DNA of 52,197 nt from NCBI RefSeq assembly GCF_001429545.1, contig NZ_LMSP01000007.1, positions 109,033-161,229 of the forward strand, in the 5' to 3' direction. Under the pieces are notes generated by a model. That model was not told the origin of the DNA, ran no database searches, and saw only the letters and a list, made by a program, of their open reading frames with translations. The DNA comes from Paenibacillus sp. Soil787. GTDB lineage: Bacteria > Bacillota > Bacilli > Paenibacillales > NBRC-103111. This document shows, piece after piece, positions 1 through 6,950 of this stretch; the stretch's first letter is position 1, and the number at the start of each line of letters is the position of its first letter. The translations under genes and the position numbers were made by a program.

Positions 1-259
1 CGAGACCGCCTTTTCTGCCTTCTCAGGACGCAAACCTGCTTACTCGTCTTCTTTCAGCAGCTGAGAGGTCCTATTCAGACGTCTCACGCTACTTACTCGT
101 CTTCTTTCAGCAGCTGAGAGGTCCTATTCAGACGTCTCACGCTACTGTTCGCTCCATTCGGGCCTCGAGACAGCCTTTTCTGCCTTCTCAGGACGTAAAA
201 CCTGCTTACACGCCTTCTCTCAGCAGCTGAGAGGTCTTTTTCAGACGTCTCGCGCCACT
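1..259. repeat. 53-bp tandem repeat block
   Basis: Two units (41-93 and 94-146) are identical over 53 bp and a third, diverged unit lies at 207-259. A flanking segment at 1-40 recurs at 166-206, so the block has a second, longer periodicity. Each unit contains the short palindrome CAGCTG and an imperfect dyad GAGAGGTC / GACGTCTC. The block continues off the left edge. An ORF that crosses it on the plus strand has no ribosome binding site and overlaps a real gene, so I read this as noncoding. Confidence 0.85.
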
Positions 260-310
260 TTAGCTGCATTCGAGCCCCCGAGAGTCTACGACCAAAGATC
301 CCTGTATTAG

Positions 311-367
311 GTTTTATCGCCAATATGAAAGCGATTTTCGTAAACCGAAAACTTATACTTATGTGGT
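311..367. repeat. intergenic repeat R, copy 1
   Basis: About 57 bp nearly identical to 10528-10587, running from GTTTTATCGCCAATA to TTATGTGGT. It contains the dyad GGTTTTCG/CCGAAAAC in diverged form. On the minus strand it begins right after the T-tract of the terminator of the upstream gene, as do the other members of the family. Confidence 0.75.
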
Positions 368-370
368 CAC

Positions 371-415
371 AAAAAAGGGCTATCCAAGGCTGCAAGCCTT
401 TGGATAACCCTTTTT
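371..415 (-). terminator. Rho-independent terminator of the DUF2231 gene
   Basis: On the minus strand a long stem, GGGTTATCCAAAGGC paired with GCCTTGGATAGCCC, is followed by TTTTTTG. It lies just after the stop codon at 418. Confidence 0.9.
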
Positions 416-417
416 CA

Positions 418-906
418 TTATTTCGCTGGTGCTGCTGTAGCTGCTGGTGCAGTGGATGCTGCTGGAGATGCTCCTGGTGATGCAGCGGGAACAGCCGTCT
501 TAGCTGGAACCGGTTTATGTACCATTTGACCGCCAAGGTGTCCTGTGTAGCCAACGAGGATAACTGCCGCGAGCGAACCAATCAAGTAGATAGGGTTACG
601 ACCTATTTCTTTCTTTTTCCAGATCAGTAAGCCAACACGCACAACCGCTAACATGATAGACAAAGACATCGTTAATTTCGCATAAAACTCATGCGGAACC
701 ACTAGTGGATTACGCCATGGGGATGGGCCTGTTAGGACACTTGCGATAGCCCCGAGCGCGCCCACAACTAGGCAAAGCATACCAGCGGAGTGCCATTCAC
801 GTTTTTTCGCGATTATGGCGATTAAGTCAAAAATAAAGCTAAAAACAAGAAGCGCGATCGGTACATGTGTTGCGATGTAGTGCAAATTTTTCAAAATATA
901 ATCCAT
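418..906 (-). CDS. DUF2231-family membrane protein
   Basis: A 162-residue integral membrane protein of the DUF2231 type: an N-terminal LHYIATHVPIALLVFSF segment typical of that family, then four predicted membrane helices at about residues 14-33, 42-62, 76-95 and 107-125. The last 30 residues are an Ala/Pro-rich tail of low complexity. The biochemical function of the family is not established. The start has a strong GGGGGAGAG ribosome binding site. Its promoter carries a TACA/TGTA palindrome like those at the neighbouring blaI and pirin promoters, so it may belong to the same BlaI-type regulon; this last point is inference. Confidence 0.85.
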   Translation of the reverse strand: MDYILKNLHYIATHVPIALLVFSFIFDLIAIIAKKREWHSAGMLCLVVGALGAIASVLTGPSPWRNPLVVPHEFYAKLTMSLSIMLAVVRVGLLIWKKKEIGRNPIYLIGSLAAVILVGYTGHLGGQMVHKPVPAKTAVPAASPGASPAASTAPAATAAPAK

Positions 907-948
907 TAATCTCTCTCCCCCATTTTAAAAAGCTACATAATTTTCCAC

Positions 949-984
949 ACTACAAAGTGTAGTTTTGGATATCCGAAAAGTCAA
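949..984 (-). promoter_or_regulatory. promoter with BlaI-like operator
   Basis: On the minus strand TTGACT (979-984), a 17-nt spacer and TACACT (956-961) form a sigma-A promoter for the DUF2231 gene. The -10 box lies inside the perfect palindrome ACTACAAAGTGTAGT (949-963). TACA...TGTA dyads over the -10 box are typical of BlaI/MecI/CopY operators, and a BlaI-type gene lies about 1 kb away. Confidence 0.6.
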
Positions 985-1007
985 GACTTTTCTGCAGTTT
1001 TTGTCGA

Positions 1008-1034
1008 AGCCCGTCAACTTTCCTGACATGGGCT
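1008..1034 (-). terminator. stem-loop downstream of the M56 gene
   Basis: AGCCC(AT)GTCA and TGACGGGCT pair around a 7-nt loop, about 45 nt after the M56 stop codon. There is no clear T-tract, so it could be a weak terminator or an mRNA 3' end stabiliser. Confidence 0.4.
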
Positions 1035-1076
1035 CCGACTGCTAAATGTGAACCATTCGTTTCAGGGTATCCAATC

Positions 1077-1916
1077 TTAGATAAGTCCCACAAGTAAAAT
1101 AATTGTTAAGAGCGAAATGATCAGCCGCGCAAGGGGCCATTTAAACGAGATTTTCATCTGTGGATCGAGAATATGCATGATGCGTACATTCATTGATGTT
1201 TCGGCGAATGAGGCGTGAGATAAGGATACATGTGGTGTTGGTGCTTGTTTGAGTAGTTTGAGGAGAGCACTGCCTAAATGTGTGGACTGTTTCATTTGTG
1301 TAATGGCATATTTGTCTGCCCTAAGTTCAATCATGATGGGGTATTTATCAGCCATCCAAGCGAATATTGGAATGTACCACATCGATTTGGATATCATCGA
1401 AAGCAGGAAGATCGCGAGTGGATCTCTGTGCCTCATATGGCACTTCTCATGCTCGATAACAGCGAGCAGCTCGTTAGGTTCCAGCATGTCCATAAGTCCG
1501 GATGATAGGATCATCCGCGGCTTCCACAGCCCTATCGTCATCGCGATGGGAGCTTTGTAAGAAATGATCTGGAACTGATCTTCACTAAGCTGAAATTGTT
1601 CGCGGTATTGCTCTGATAGATGAGGGTCTTGATACATCTCAACGAGCTTCATCGCTTTGAAGGAGCCAAGGAAATGCCGAACCGATATCCACAGAATTGC
1701 ACCAAACGAATAGAGAATAAGAGCGTTCACTACATGCCACGCAATGGGTGCAGGTACATGAAGATCTTTGAATAAAATGACACATAAATCAAATATATTA
1801 TACAACGATTTCCATTTAAAAATAAACTGGAGTACATAGAGTAACATTTGTCCTAAAATTGCCCCCGATATGGCGAGTGACGCAGTATACAACCATTTAA
1901 ACCGTTTTTCCATCAT
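1077..1916 (-). CDS. M56 (BlaR1/MecR1-type) membrane metalloprotease, short form
   Basis: A 279-residue membrane protein with the zinc-protease signature HEKCH at residues 156-160 and the third ligand region ELRAD at 197-201. Helices are predicted at about 8-32, 58-80 and 255-278. BlaR1/MecR1 proteins cleave or inactivate their cognate BlaI/MecI repressor in response to a sensed signal. This protein has no C-terminal penicillin-binding sensor domain (BlaR1 is close to 600 residues), so what it senses is unknown. It starts 2 nt after the blaI stop, with a ribosome binding site inside blaI, so the two are surely co-transcribed. Confidence 0.88.
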   Translation of the reverse strand: MMEKRFKWLYTASLAISGAILGQMLLYVLQFIFKWKSLYNIFDLCVILFKDLHVPAPIAWHVVNALILYSFGAILWISVRHFLGSFKAMKLVEMYQDPHLSEQYREQFQLSEDQFQIISYKAPIAMTIGLWKPRMILSSGLMDMLEPNELLAVIEHEKCHMRHRDPLAIFLLSMISKSMWYIPIFAWMADKYPIMIELRADKYAITQMKQSTHLGSALLKLLKQAPTPHVSLSHASFAETSMNVRIMHILDPQMKISFKWPLARLIISLLTIILLVGLI

Positions 1917-1918
1917 CG

Positions 1919-2335
1919 TTATCGATCCTTTTTGATGTCTTTAATTTTTTGCTCCAGCTGGTCGAGCAGATCGGGGTCTACTTTATCAAGCGCATCCACC
2001 ATATGGGTGACCGCCAAAGAACCGAATTCTTCGATAAGATCAAAAGTAAGCTCTTTGGATTGGGCTTCCATGAACTCATCTCTTGAAACAACAGGTTTGT
2101 ACTTAAACGATCTTACAACGGATTTTTTTTGCAAAATTCCTTTGTCTACCAAGCGATTCATAACAGTCATGACGGTATTAAAATTAATGATTTTAGCTTG
2201 ATCTAACTTCTGTTGGACATCTTTAATCGTCATTTCAAGGGAGTTGGTCCAGAGAATTTCCATAATTTTTGCTTCTAAGGGGCCGAAAAAGCGATTAAGT
2301 CCGCTTCCTTTATATTTAAAGTTTTGCATTTTCAT
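1919..2335 (-). CDS. BlaI/MecI/CopY-family transcriptional repressor
   Basis: A 138-residue penicillinase-repressor family protein. The N-terminal winged helix spans about residues 10-80 (LGPLEAKIMEILW-like start, then TVMTVMNRLVDKGIL as the recognition region), followed by a helical dimerisation tail. It forms a two-gene operon with the M56 protease, the usual repressor/protease arrangement of bla and mec systems, but no beta-lactamase is nearby. The ATG at 2335 is chosen because AAGGAG is 10 nt upstream; the GTG three codons earlier is too close to it. It is probably autoregulated through the palindrome at its own -10 box. Confidence 0.9.
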   Translation of the reverse strand: MKMQNFKYKGSGLNRFFGPLEAKIMEILWTNSLEMTIKDVQQKLDQAKIINFNTVMTVMNRLVDKGILQKKSVVRSFKYKPVVSRDEFMEAQSKELTFDLIEEFGSLAVTHMVDALDKVDPDLLDQLEQKIKDIKKDR

Positions 2336-2350
2336 TATAGGCACACTCCT

Positions 2351-2388
2351 TACATAGAAATTGTAGTTCGGGGTAGATGCGAAGTCAA
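2351..2388 (-). promoter_or_regulatory. blaI-M56 operon promoter and operator
   Basis: TTGACT (2383-2388), a 17-nt spacer and TACAAT (2360-2365) on the minus strand. The -35 box and spacing are the same as at the DUF2231 promoter. A CTACA...TGTAAG dyad overlaps the -10 box and initiation region. Confidence 0.6.
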
Positions 2389-2419
2389 GATCTACCCAAG
2401 TTTGGTAAGCTATAAGGTT

Positions 2420-2465
2420 TTGACAGCCGGATAAAAAAGATTTATAATACTTACATATAGTAAGT
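2420..2465 (+). promoter_or_regulatory. pirin promoter with palindromic operator
   Basis: A perfect consensus promoter, TTGACA (2420-2425), 17-nt spacer, TATAAT (2443-2448), is followed at once by the palindrome ACTTACATATAGTAAGT (2449-2465) over the expected start of transcription. An operator there would block initiation. Its TTACA half-site resembles those of the adjacent BlaI-type system. Confidence 0.65.
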
Positions 2466-2498
2466 AATTAAATATTTTATAGCAAAGGAGCTGTTACA

Positions 2499-3272
2499 AT
2501 GAACATCCAAGTATTTCCAGCTGAGCAACAGGGCGTTGGCGCATTTGACGGAGGCAAATTCCTGGAACAACGAGCCATCAGCTTTCCGGGTGAGAAAACG
2601 GCCGTTGACCGCGTCGGTTCCTTATTCTACTGGGCATGGGGCAAAGCTTCCGAGGTGTCTGAGATCGGTATGCATCCTCATAAAGCGTTCGAAATTGTCA
2701 CTTACGTCATCGATGGTCTCGTAGAGCACCAAGATTCCCTAGGTTCCTTGGAAACAGTGACAAATGGCGGTGCGCAAGTCATTCAAGCCGGTTCCGGTGT
2801 CTATCACGCGGAGGCGTTCCGCAGAGCGGGCAGCGAGGGGATGCAAATCTGGTTCGAGCCGCACCTTAGTCAGACCGTGAAAAAGCCTGCCGCTTACCAT
2901 CAATACGAGCATGAGAAATTCCCAACCCGCCATAACGGTGGAGCAAAGCTGAAAACCGTAATCGGCGGGGATTCTCCCATTAAGCTGGATACGGACGTTA
3001 ACATGTACGATTGGAGCCTTGAGCCTGATTCTGAGTTCAGCTATACACTTACACCAAGCCGCCCGCTAGCCTTTCTCGTTATTCGAGGGCAAGGTACAAG
3101 TGAGATCGCCGCGGAGGAGCTTCAAACATGGTCCCACAAAGACTTCGCAATCGTCCAAGCTTCCGAGGAAGGTGAAGTTCTTCATCTGAAAGCTGATAGC
3201 GATCAAGGCCTGCGCATCATTGCTATTGAGGTGCCGGAGGATCCCGGCTATCCGTTATATCATAAAAATTAA
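2499..3272 (+). CDS. pirin family protein
   Basis: A 257-residue bicupin. The N-terminal cupin holds the pirin signature HPHKAFEIVTYVIDG (about residues 59-73), with metal-ligand histidines, and a second conserved GSGVYHAEA segment near 98-106. The C-terminal cupin is diverged. Pirins bind iron or other metals; some have quercetinase activity, others act as regulators or redox sensors, so the substrate cannot be named. The start has AAAGGAG upstream. The gene is divergent from blaI-M56 and its promoter carries a matching operator. Confidence 0.85.
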   Translation: MNIQVFPAEQQGVGAFDGGKFLEQRAISFPGEKTAVDRVGSLFYWAWGKASEVSEIGMHPHKAFEIVTYVIDGLVEHQDSLGSLETVTNGGAQVIQAGSGVYHAEAFRRAGSEGMQIWFEPHLSQTVKKPAAYHQYEHEKFPTRHNGGAKLKTVIGGDSPIKLDTDVNMYDWSLEPDSEFSYTLTPSRPLAFLVIRGQGTSEIAAEELQTWSHKDFAIVQASEEGEVLHLKADSDQGLRIIAIEVPEDPGYPLYHKN

Positions 3273-3286
3273 GCAGTAGAAACGCA

Positions 3287-3320
3287 AAAGCCCCGATCCT
3301 TTGCAGGAAACGGGGCTTTT
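3287..3320. terminator. bidirectional terminator
   Basis: AAAAGCCCCG and CGGGGCTTTT form a perfect 10-bp stem around a 14-nt loop, with A- and T-tracts on both sides. It serves pirin on the plus strand and the small gene ending at 3325 on the minus strand. Confidence 0.9.
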
Positions 3321-3324
3321 GGCA

Positions 3325-3579
3325 TTATTGGATATTCTGGAGCCTAGCTTTCTCATCGTTCAATGATTGAACAGCTTGCTGCAAAGCTGGCGAATCAGAA
3401 TGATTCGATGCCTGCTCCAGCGCTCTTTCCGCATGAGTAATTGAATTCTGAGCCTCTTCCTTCGTCTGAGGTGTTGGATGAGACATCGCACGAGAAACGG
3501 CTGCATGGACATTTTCTACCGAGTTTTGCGCTGAGGATATCGGATTCTGTGATTGTAGACTTGAATCAGGCTGTGTCAT
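3325..3579 (-). CDS. small hydrophilic protein of unknown function
   Basis: An 84-residue protein rich in Gln, Ser, Asn and Ala, with no cysteine and no membrane segment. The C-terminal half (about 40-84) should be helical, with heptad-like spacing. I do not recognise a family. A strong AGAGGAGG-type ribosome binding site upstream and a terminator just downstream support it as a real gene. Confidence 0.6.
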   Translation of the reverse strand: MTQPDSSLQSQNPISSAQNSVENVHAAVSRAMSHPTPQTKEEAQNSITHAERALEQASNHSDSPALQQAVQSLNDEKARLQNIQ

Positions 3580-3638
3580 GGTGATTAAACTCCTCCTCTG
3601 GGGTTAATTCGTTACACCCGCTATGTTGAGGCATTTGC

Positions 3639-4106
3639 TCACATTTTATACCTTCTATTTGATTCTCTACCTGCAAGGCTTCGTCCAACAGCCGCGAAAA
3701 GAACAAAGGATATACTAGCGCCAAGCACATTCAGTATCACGTCATCGACATCGCAGCTGCCTACTCGCAGCAGCATTTGCAGCAATTCCAAGCCTATAAG
3801 AGGACATCCGAAGTACAGAAGGAATGTACCGTAACGCATTGCGGAGCGAAATAAATAAGGCAACAAAAAACCATAAGGAGTGAAAACACCAATGTTGCCA
3901 AACAAATTAATGATCCAAGTCCGGCTAGAAAACGAATCGGCATGCAGCACATACATACCAATCGTTCGAAAAGGAACGACGTTGTAAGCAAGTTGACCTG
4001 TAGTGTGCATATGCCGCCCGAAGCCTAGAAACATCCAATACAACAAACAACTCGTAAAGCCTATGAACAGCAGCCAGATGAGCGATCGAACAACCTTAAT
4101 TTTCAT
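3639..4106 (-). CDS. VanZ-like family membrane protein
   Basis: A 155-residue VanZ-like protein. Family motifs are present in order: YNVVPFRTI near residue 41, NLFGNIGVFTPYGFLLP near 65-81, LELLQMLLRVGSCDVDDVILNVLGA near 105-130, with four or five predicted helices. The family is named after the teicoplanin-resistance accessory protein, but most members have no known role. The start at 4106 is preferred over a longer reading frame because AGGGGA lies 9 nt upstream of it. Confidence 0.85.
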   Translation of the reverse strand: MKIKVVRSLIWLLFIGFTSCLLYWMFLGFGRHMHTTGQLAYNVVPFRTIGMYVLHADSFSSRTWIINLFGNIGVFTPYGFLLPYLFRSAMRYGTFLLYFGCPLIGLELLQMLLRVGSCDVDDVILNVLGASISFVLFAAVGRSLAGRESNRRYKM

Positions 4107-4147
4107 GATTCGTATCCCCTTTAGTGAAGTCATCAAAGGTTTAAAAC

Positions 4148-4188
4148 AAGAAACCTCCCTTCAGCCCTGATGACCGATGAGAGGTTCC
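4148..4188 (-). terminator. terminator of the HtrA-like gene
   Basis: On the minus strand GAACCTC pairs with GAGGTTTC across a long loop and is followed by TCTTGTTTT, just beyond the stop at 4204. Confidence 0.6.
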
Positions 4189-4203
4189 TCAATTAGTTCA
4201 GCT

Positions 4204-6714
4204 TTATTTTTTCACGCCGTCCAAAAATTTGAACGACTCAAAAGCTTTATTGAGTCGAGCCAGATTGGCTTCAGTGCGGACAGCGTCATCCATACGTAGG
4301 GTAGCTGTGTAAGAAATATTATTTCGATTGAAAATGTAGATCGTTTCCTTGTACGGAATCTTGGCGCTTGCATAGCTGACCTCATACTTCTTGGCTTTCA
4401 CATCACCAAAAAGCGAGATTTCCGCATCTGTGAACGTATAATCATTATCGTTATCATGACTCTTCTTCTGAGCGGCATCTTCCTTTTTAACCATCTCTTC
4501 GTAAGTCGTTTTCGTTTCTGCTCCAACGCTCAAGTACCCGCCTGTGAAAAGGAACGTCTTATTCACTTGATCTTTATTATCGTACGCCTTGCTGCCGGTC
4601 CAGATCTCTGGAATTTGCAGCGCGTATTTGAATTTCTCGTTTTTGTAAGCAACTGTATGATTGGGATCCATGAGTTCATCCAGATCCTGAATGAAGCCAA
4701 GCTCTTGATCCATGCTGTCTTTGTCCACCTTGATCGTAGCAGTTAATGTTTTTAGAAGATCTTCAATCGCTGCCCCGTCTTCCTCTTTCGGATAGTTCAC
4801 ATCCACCTCGTATTTATACTTATCCTTCATAAAAAAGAGGGAGAAGCCTGCGTTCCACTTACTGCCTAACGTACTTGCATAAGTTACCTTCAGAGCAGGT
4901 GATCCGGCTAAAGTTAGCTCTTCAGCTTCTTCCATATTGCGGTATTTGGGTACATAGGAATCTTCAAACTGCTTACGCTGACGATCCACCCACGCTCCTA
5001 GTGTATCACCGGATGAGACTGAGGTTACGCCGACATGAAGCGTCTGGGAATAGTCATCATTAAAGAAGGTGGAACTGCTCTCATACCCGCTTTGCTGCCA
5101 ATTGGAGGGCAGATCAAAGGATAAGCCATACTCGTTCGTGTAAGATGTATTGCCACCAGAGTAGACTGAAATGTCTTTAAGCGACTCATCCTTATCATTA
5201 AAGGAAAGCTTAAAGCTATCCAACAGATCGTTGTAGCTATTTTGCTTAAAATTGTTATTGTAATGCTCTTTCGATACGAATAAATGCACGGTATATAAAC
5301 TGCCATCGTGAAGGTATCCACGCGTCTGGATATAGCCTTCATTCCCAGAACGACCAACAATTTTAGCATAGGGATTACCTTCACGCTTCACATACTGACG
5401 TTCCAAAATGGTCGAATCCGCGCCGGAATAATCGTTCTCATCATTGCCTGCCAAACTGTTCAGAAGCGCTGAAGGTGACAACTCGTCGCTTACATTGCTT
5501 TCTACTTTAATCATTAGGGAGAAATCCCCCTTGGCATCCACGAAACTGACGGAGTCGCCATCATCGGACTGATGACCTTTCACTAAGCCCGCGGGGTATT
5601 TCATGGACCATCCGTAGTGGCTGTCGCCGATTTTCGTTTTGCCGCGGTCCGCATCCAAGTAAGAACCCTCAGCGTCCTGCGTACTTTTCGTTGCCTGTTG
5701 CTGCGTTTCTCCGAGTGTAACCGACTTCGATTTGGTAGCATTATTAGATTGAATGGTTATATCAATCGTGTCACTCGGCAAATACTTCTTAATCGCCTCA
5801 TTGTAATCCACCAGCGTCTTCACTTTACTTGCACCGATCGATACGAGTAGATCATCTTGCTGAATGCCAGCCCCTGCCGCTGGTGAATCGGGATCTACGT
5901 ATGCAACTCTTAAGCCCGTAGAACTCGGTAAACCAACAACCGCTTCCCAACTTTCTTCCAGCTCCAGACCGAGATAAGGGCGTTTTACTTTGCCATAAAG
6001 CTGAAAATGCTTTAATACATATTTGACGGTATCCACTGGAATCGCGAACCCAAGATTTTCGACGCCGATATCCGCATATTTCATCGTATTAATACCAATG
6101 ACTTCGCCGTTCATGTTGATCAAAGCGCCCCCGCTGTTACCAGGATTAATGGCCGCATCCGTTTGAATAAGCTGATATTGCGAGTTCACAGAGCGGTCAA
6201 GCCCGCTGACAATCCCAACAGTGACGGAATTTCTTAGGGCAAAAGAAATCGGAGTCCCGATTGCCGCAACGGTTTCGCCCACTTTAATATCGGAGGAAGA
6301 GGCGAATTTCGCGGGCGATAAGCCGGTGGCATCGATTTTGACCAAGGCCAAATCGCTCTCCTCATCGATATTCGTTGCACGTCCATTATAAGTTGTACCG
6401 TTCGACGTAACGACGACGATATTCTTCATATCTTTAACCACATGCGCATTCGTCACGATGACACCGTTCGATTCCACAATGACACCCGTGCCGTGCGCGA
6501 GATTAAAACGGTTCTTGTCTAAGGACTTATCCGAATCAGATGAAGGCTTCCCAATTATAGCTACTACAGAAGGTGATGTCTTCTCAATGACCTTCGGAAC
6601 CTCAGCATTCACTTCGGCTGCATAAGATGGTGCGGGACCCTGCAGAGAGACAAGTAAGAAGGCTGCTAGCAGAACTGTGATTCCTTTTTTCGTAAATGTA
6701 TTCCAATTCCCCAT
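4204..6714 (-). CDS. secreted HtrA/DegP-like serine protease with three C-terminal modules
   Basis: An 836-residue exported protease. A signal peptide ends near residue 33 (APSYA|A). The trypsin-like domain (about 40-240) has an intact triad: His91 in VTNAHVV, Asp121 in EESDLALVK, Ser194 in NPGNSGG. A PDZ domain follows (about 245-345). The rest, from about 365 to 836, holds three diverged modules, each opening with a YGWSMKYP-like strand (YGLSFDLPSNW, FKYALQIPEIW) and closing with an LLDSFKLSF-like helix. They resemble PsbP-like folds, an assignment by appearance only. HtrA proteases remove misfolded envelope proteins; the extra modules may bind substrate or wall. The start has GAGAGG upstream. 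Confidence 0.87.
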   Translation of the reverse strand: MGNWNTFTKKGITVLLAAFLLVSLQGPAPSYAAEVNAEVPKVIEKTSPSVVAIIGKPSSDSDKSLDKNRFNLAHGTGVIVESNGVIVTNAHVVKDMKNIVVVTSNGTTYNGRATNIDEESDLALVKIDATGLSPAKFASSSDIKVGETVAAIGTPISFALRNSVTVGIVSGLDRSVNSQYQLIQTDAAINPGNSGGALINMNGEVIGINTMKYADIGVENLGFAIPVDTVKYVLKHFQLYGKVKRPYLGLELEESWEAVVGLPSSTGLRVAYVDPDSPAAGAGIQQDDLLVSIGASKVKTLVDYNEAIKKYLPSDTIDITIQSNNATKSKSVTLGETQQQATKSTQDAEGSYLDADRGKTKIGDSHYGWSMKYPAGLVKGHQSDDGDSVSFVDAKGDFSLMIKVESNVSDELSPSALLNSLAGNDENDYSGADSTILERQYVKREGNPYAKIVGRSGNEGYIQTRGYLHDGSLYTVHLFVSKEHYNNNFKQNSYNDLLDSFKLSFNDKDESLKDISVYSGGNTSYTNEYGLSFDLPSNWQQSGYESSSTFFNDDYSQTLHVGVTSVSSGDTLGAWVDRQRKQFEDSYVPKYRNMEEAEELTLAGSPALKVTYASTLGSKWNAGFSLFFMKDKYKYEVDVNYPKEEDGAAIEDLLKTLTATIKVDKDSMDQELGFIQDLDELMDPNHTVAYKNEKFKYALQIPEIWTGSKAYDNKDQVNKTFLFTGGYLSVGAETKTTYEEMVKKEDAAQKKSHDNDNDYTFTDAEISLFGDVKAKKYEVSYASAKIPYKETIYIFNRNNISYTATLRMDDAVRTEANLARLNKAFESFKFLDGVKK

Positions 6715-6753
6715 TGTTGTGTTCCTCTCTTAACAAAAGATGGCAATAGCTAG

Positions 6754-6782
6754 AATCTAGCACAATTAAGATAGAGAAACAA
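6754..6782 (-). promoter_or_regulatory. possible promoter of the HtrA-like gene
   Basis: TTGTTT (6777-6782), a 17-nt spacer and TAGATT (6754-6759) on the minus strand. The -10 box lies in the small palindrome CTAGAATCTAG. Confidence 0.35.
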
Positions 6783-6836
6783 TACAAATTTTTCCACAAA
6801 AAGGGGACATTGTCGACATTCCATTATGTATTCGGG

Positions 6837-6950
6837 CTACGAATACACCGATAATTGATCCCTGCGGATGAAGCCAACAACCGTAATCCCTAGATCCTGA
6901 GCCAAGCGAAGTGCCAGATCTGTCGGGGCAGATTTCGACAAAAGGAAGCT
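6837..6950 (-). pseudogene. fdhD: fdhD C-terminal remnant
   Basis: Immediately after the oxidoreductase stop codon, the same frame encodes 37 residues ending in a TAG: SFLLSKSAPTDLALRLAQ followed by DLGITVVGFIRRDQLSVYS. This matches the C-terminal end of FdhD, the sulfur carrier protein needed to activate formate dehydrogenases (SKSAPT, then LGITVVGF). The first roughly 220 residues of a normal FdhD are missing and there is no start codon, so this is a deletion remnant. It fits an ancestral fdh-fdhD pair. Confidence 0.8.
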
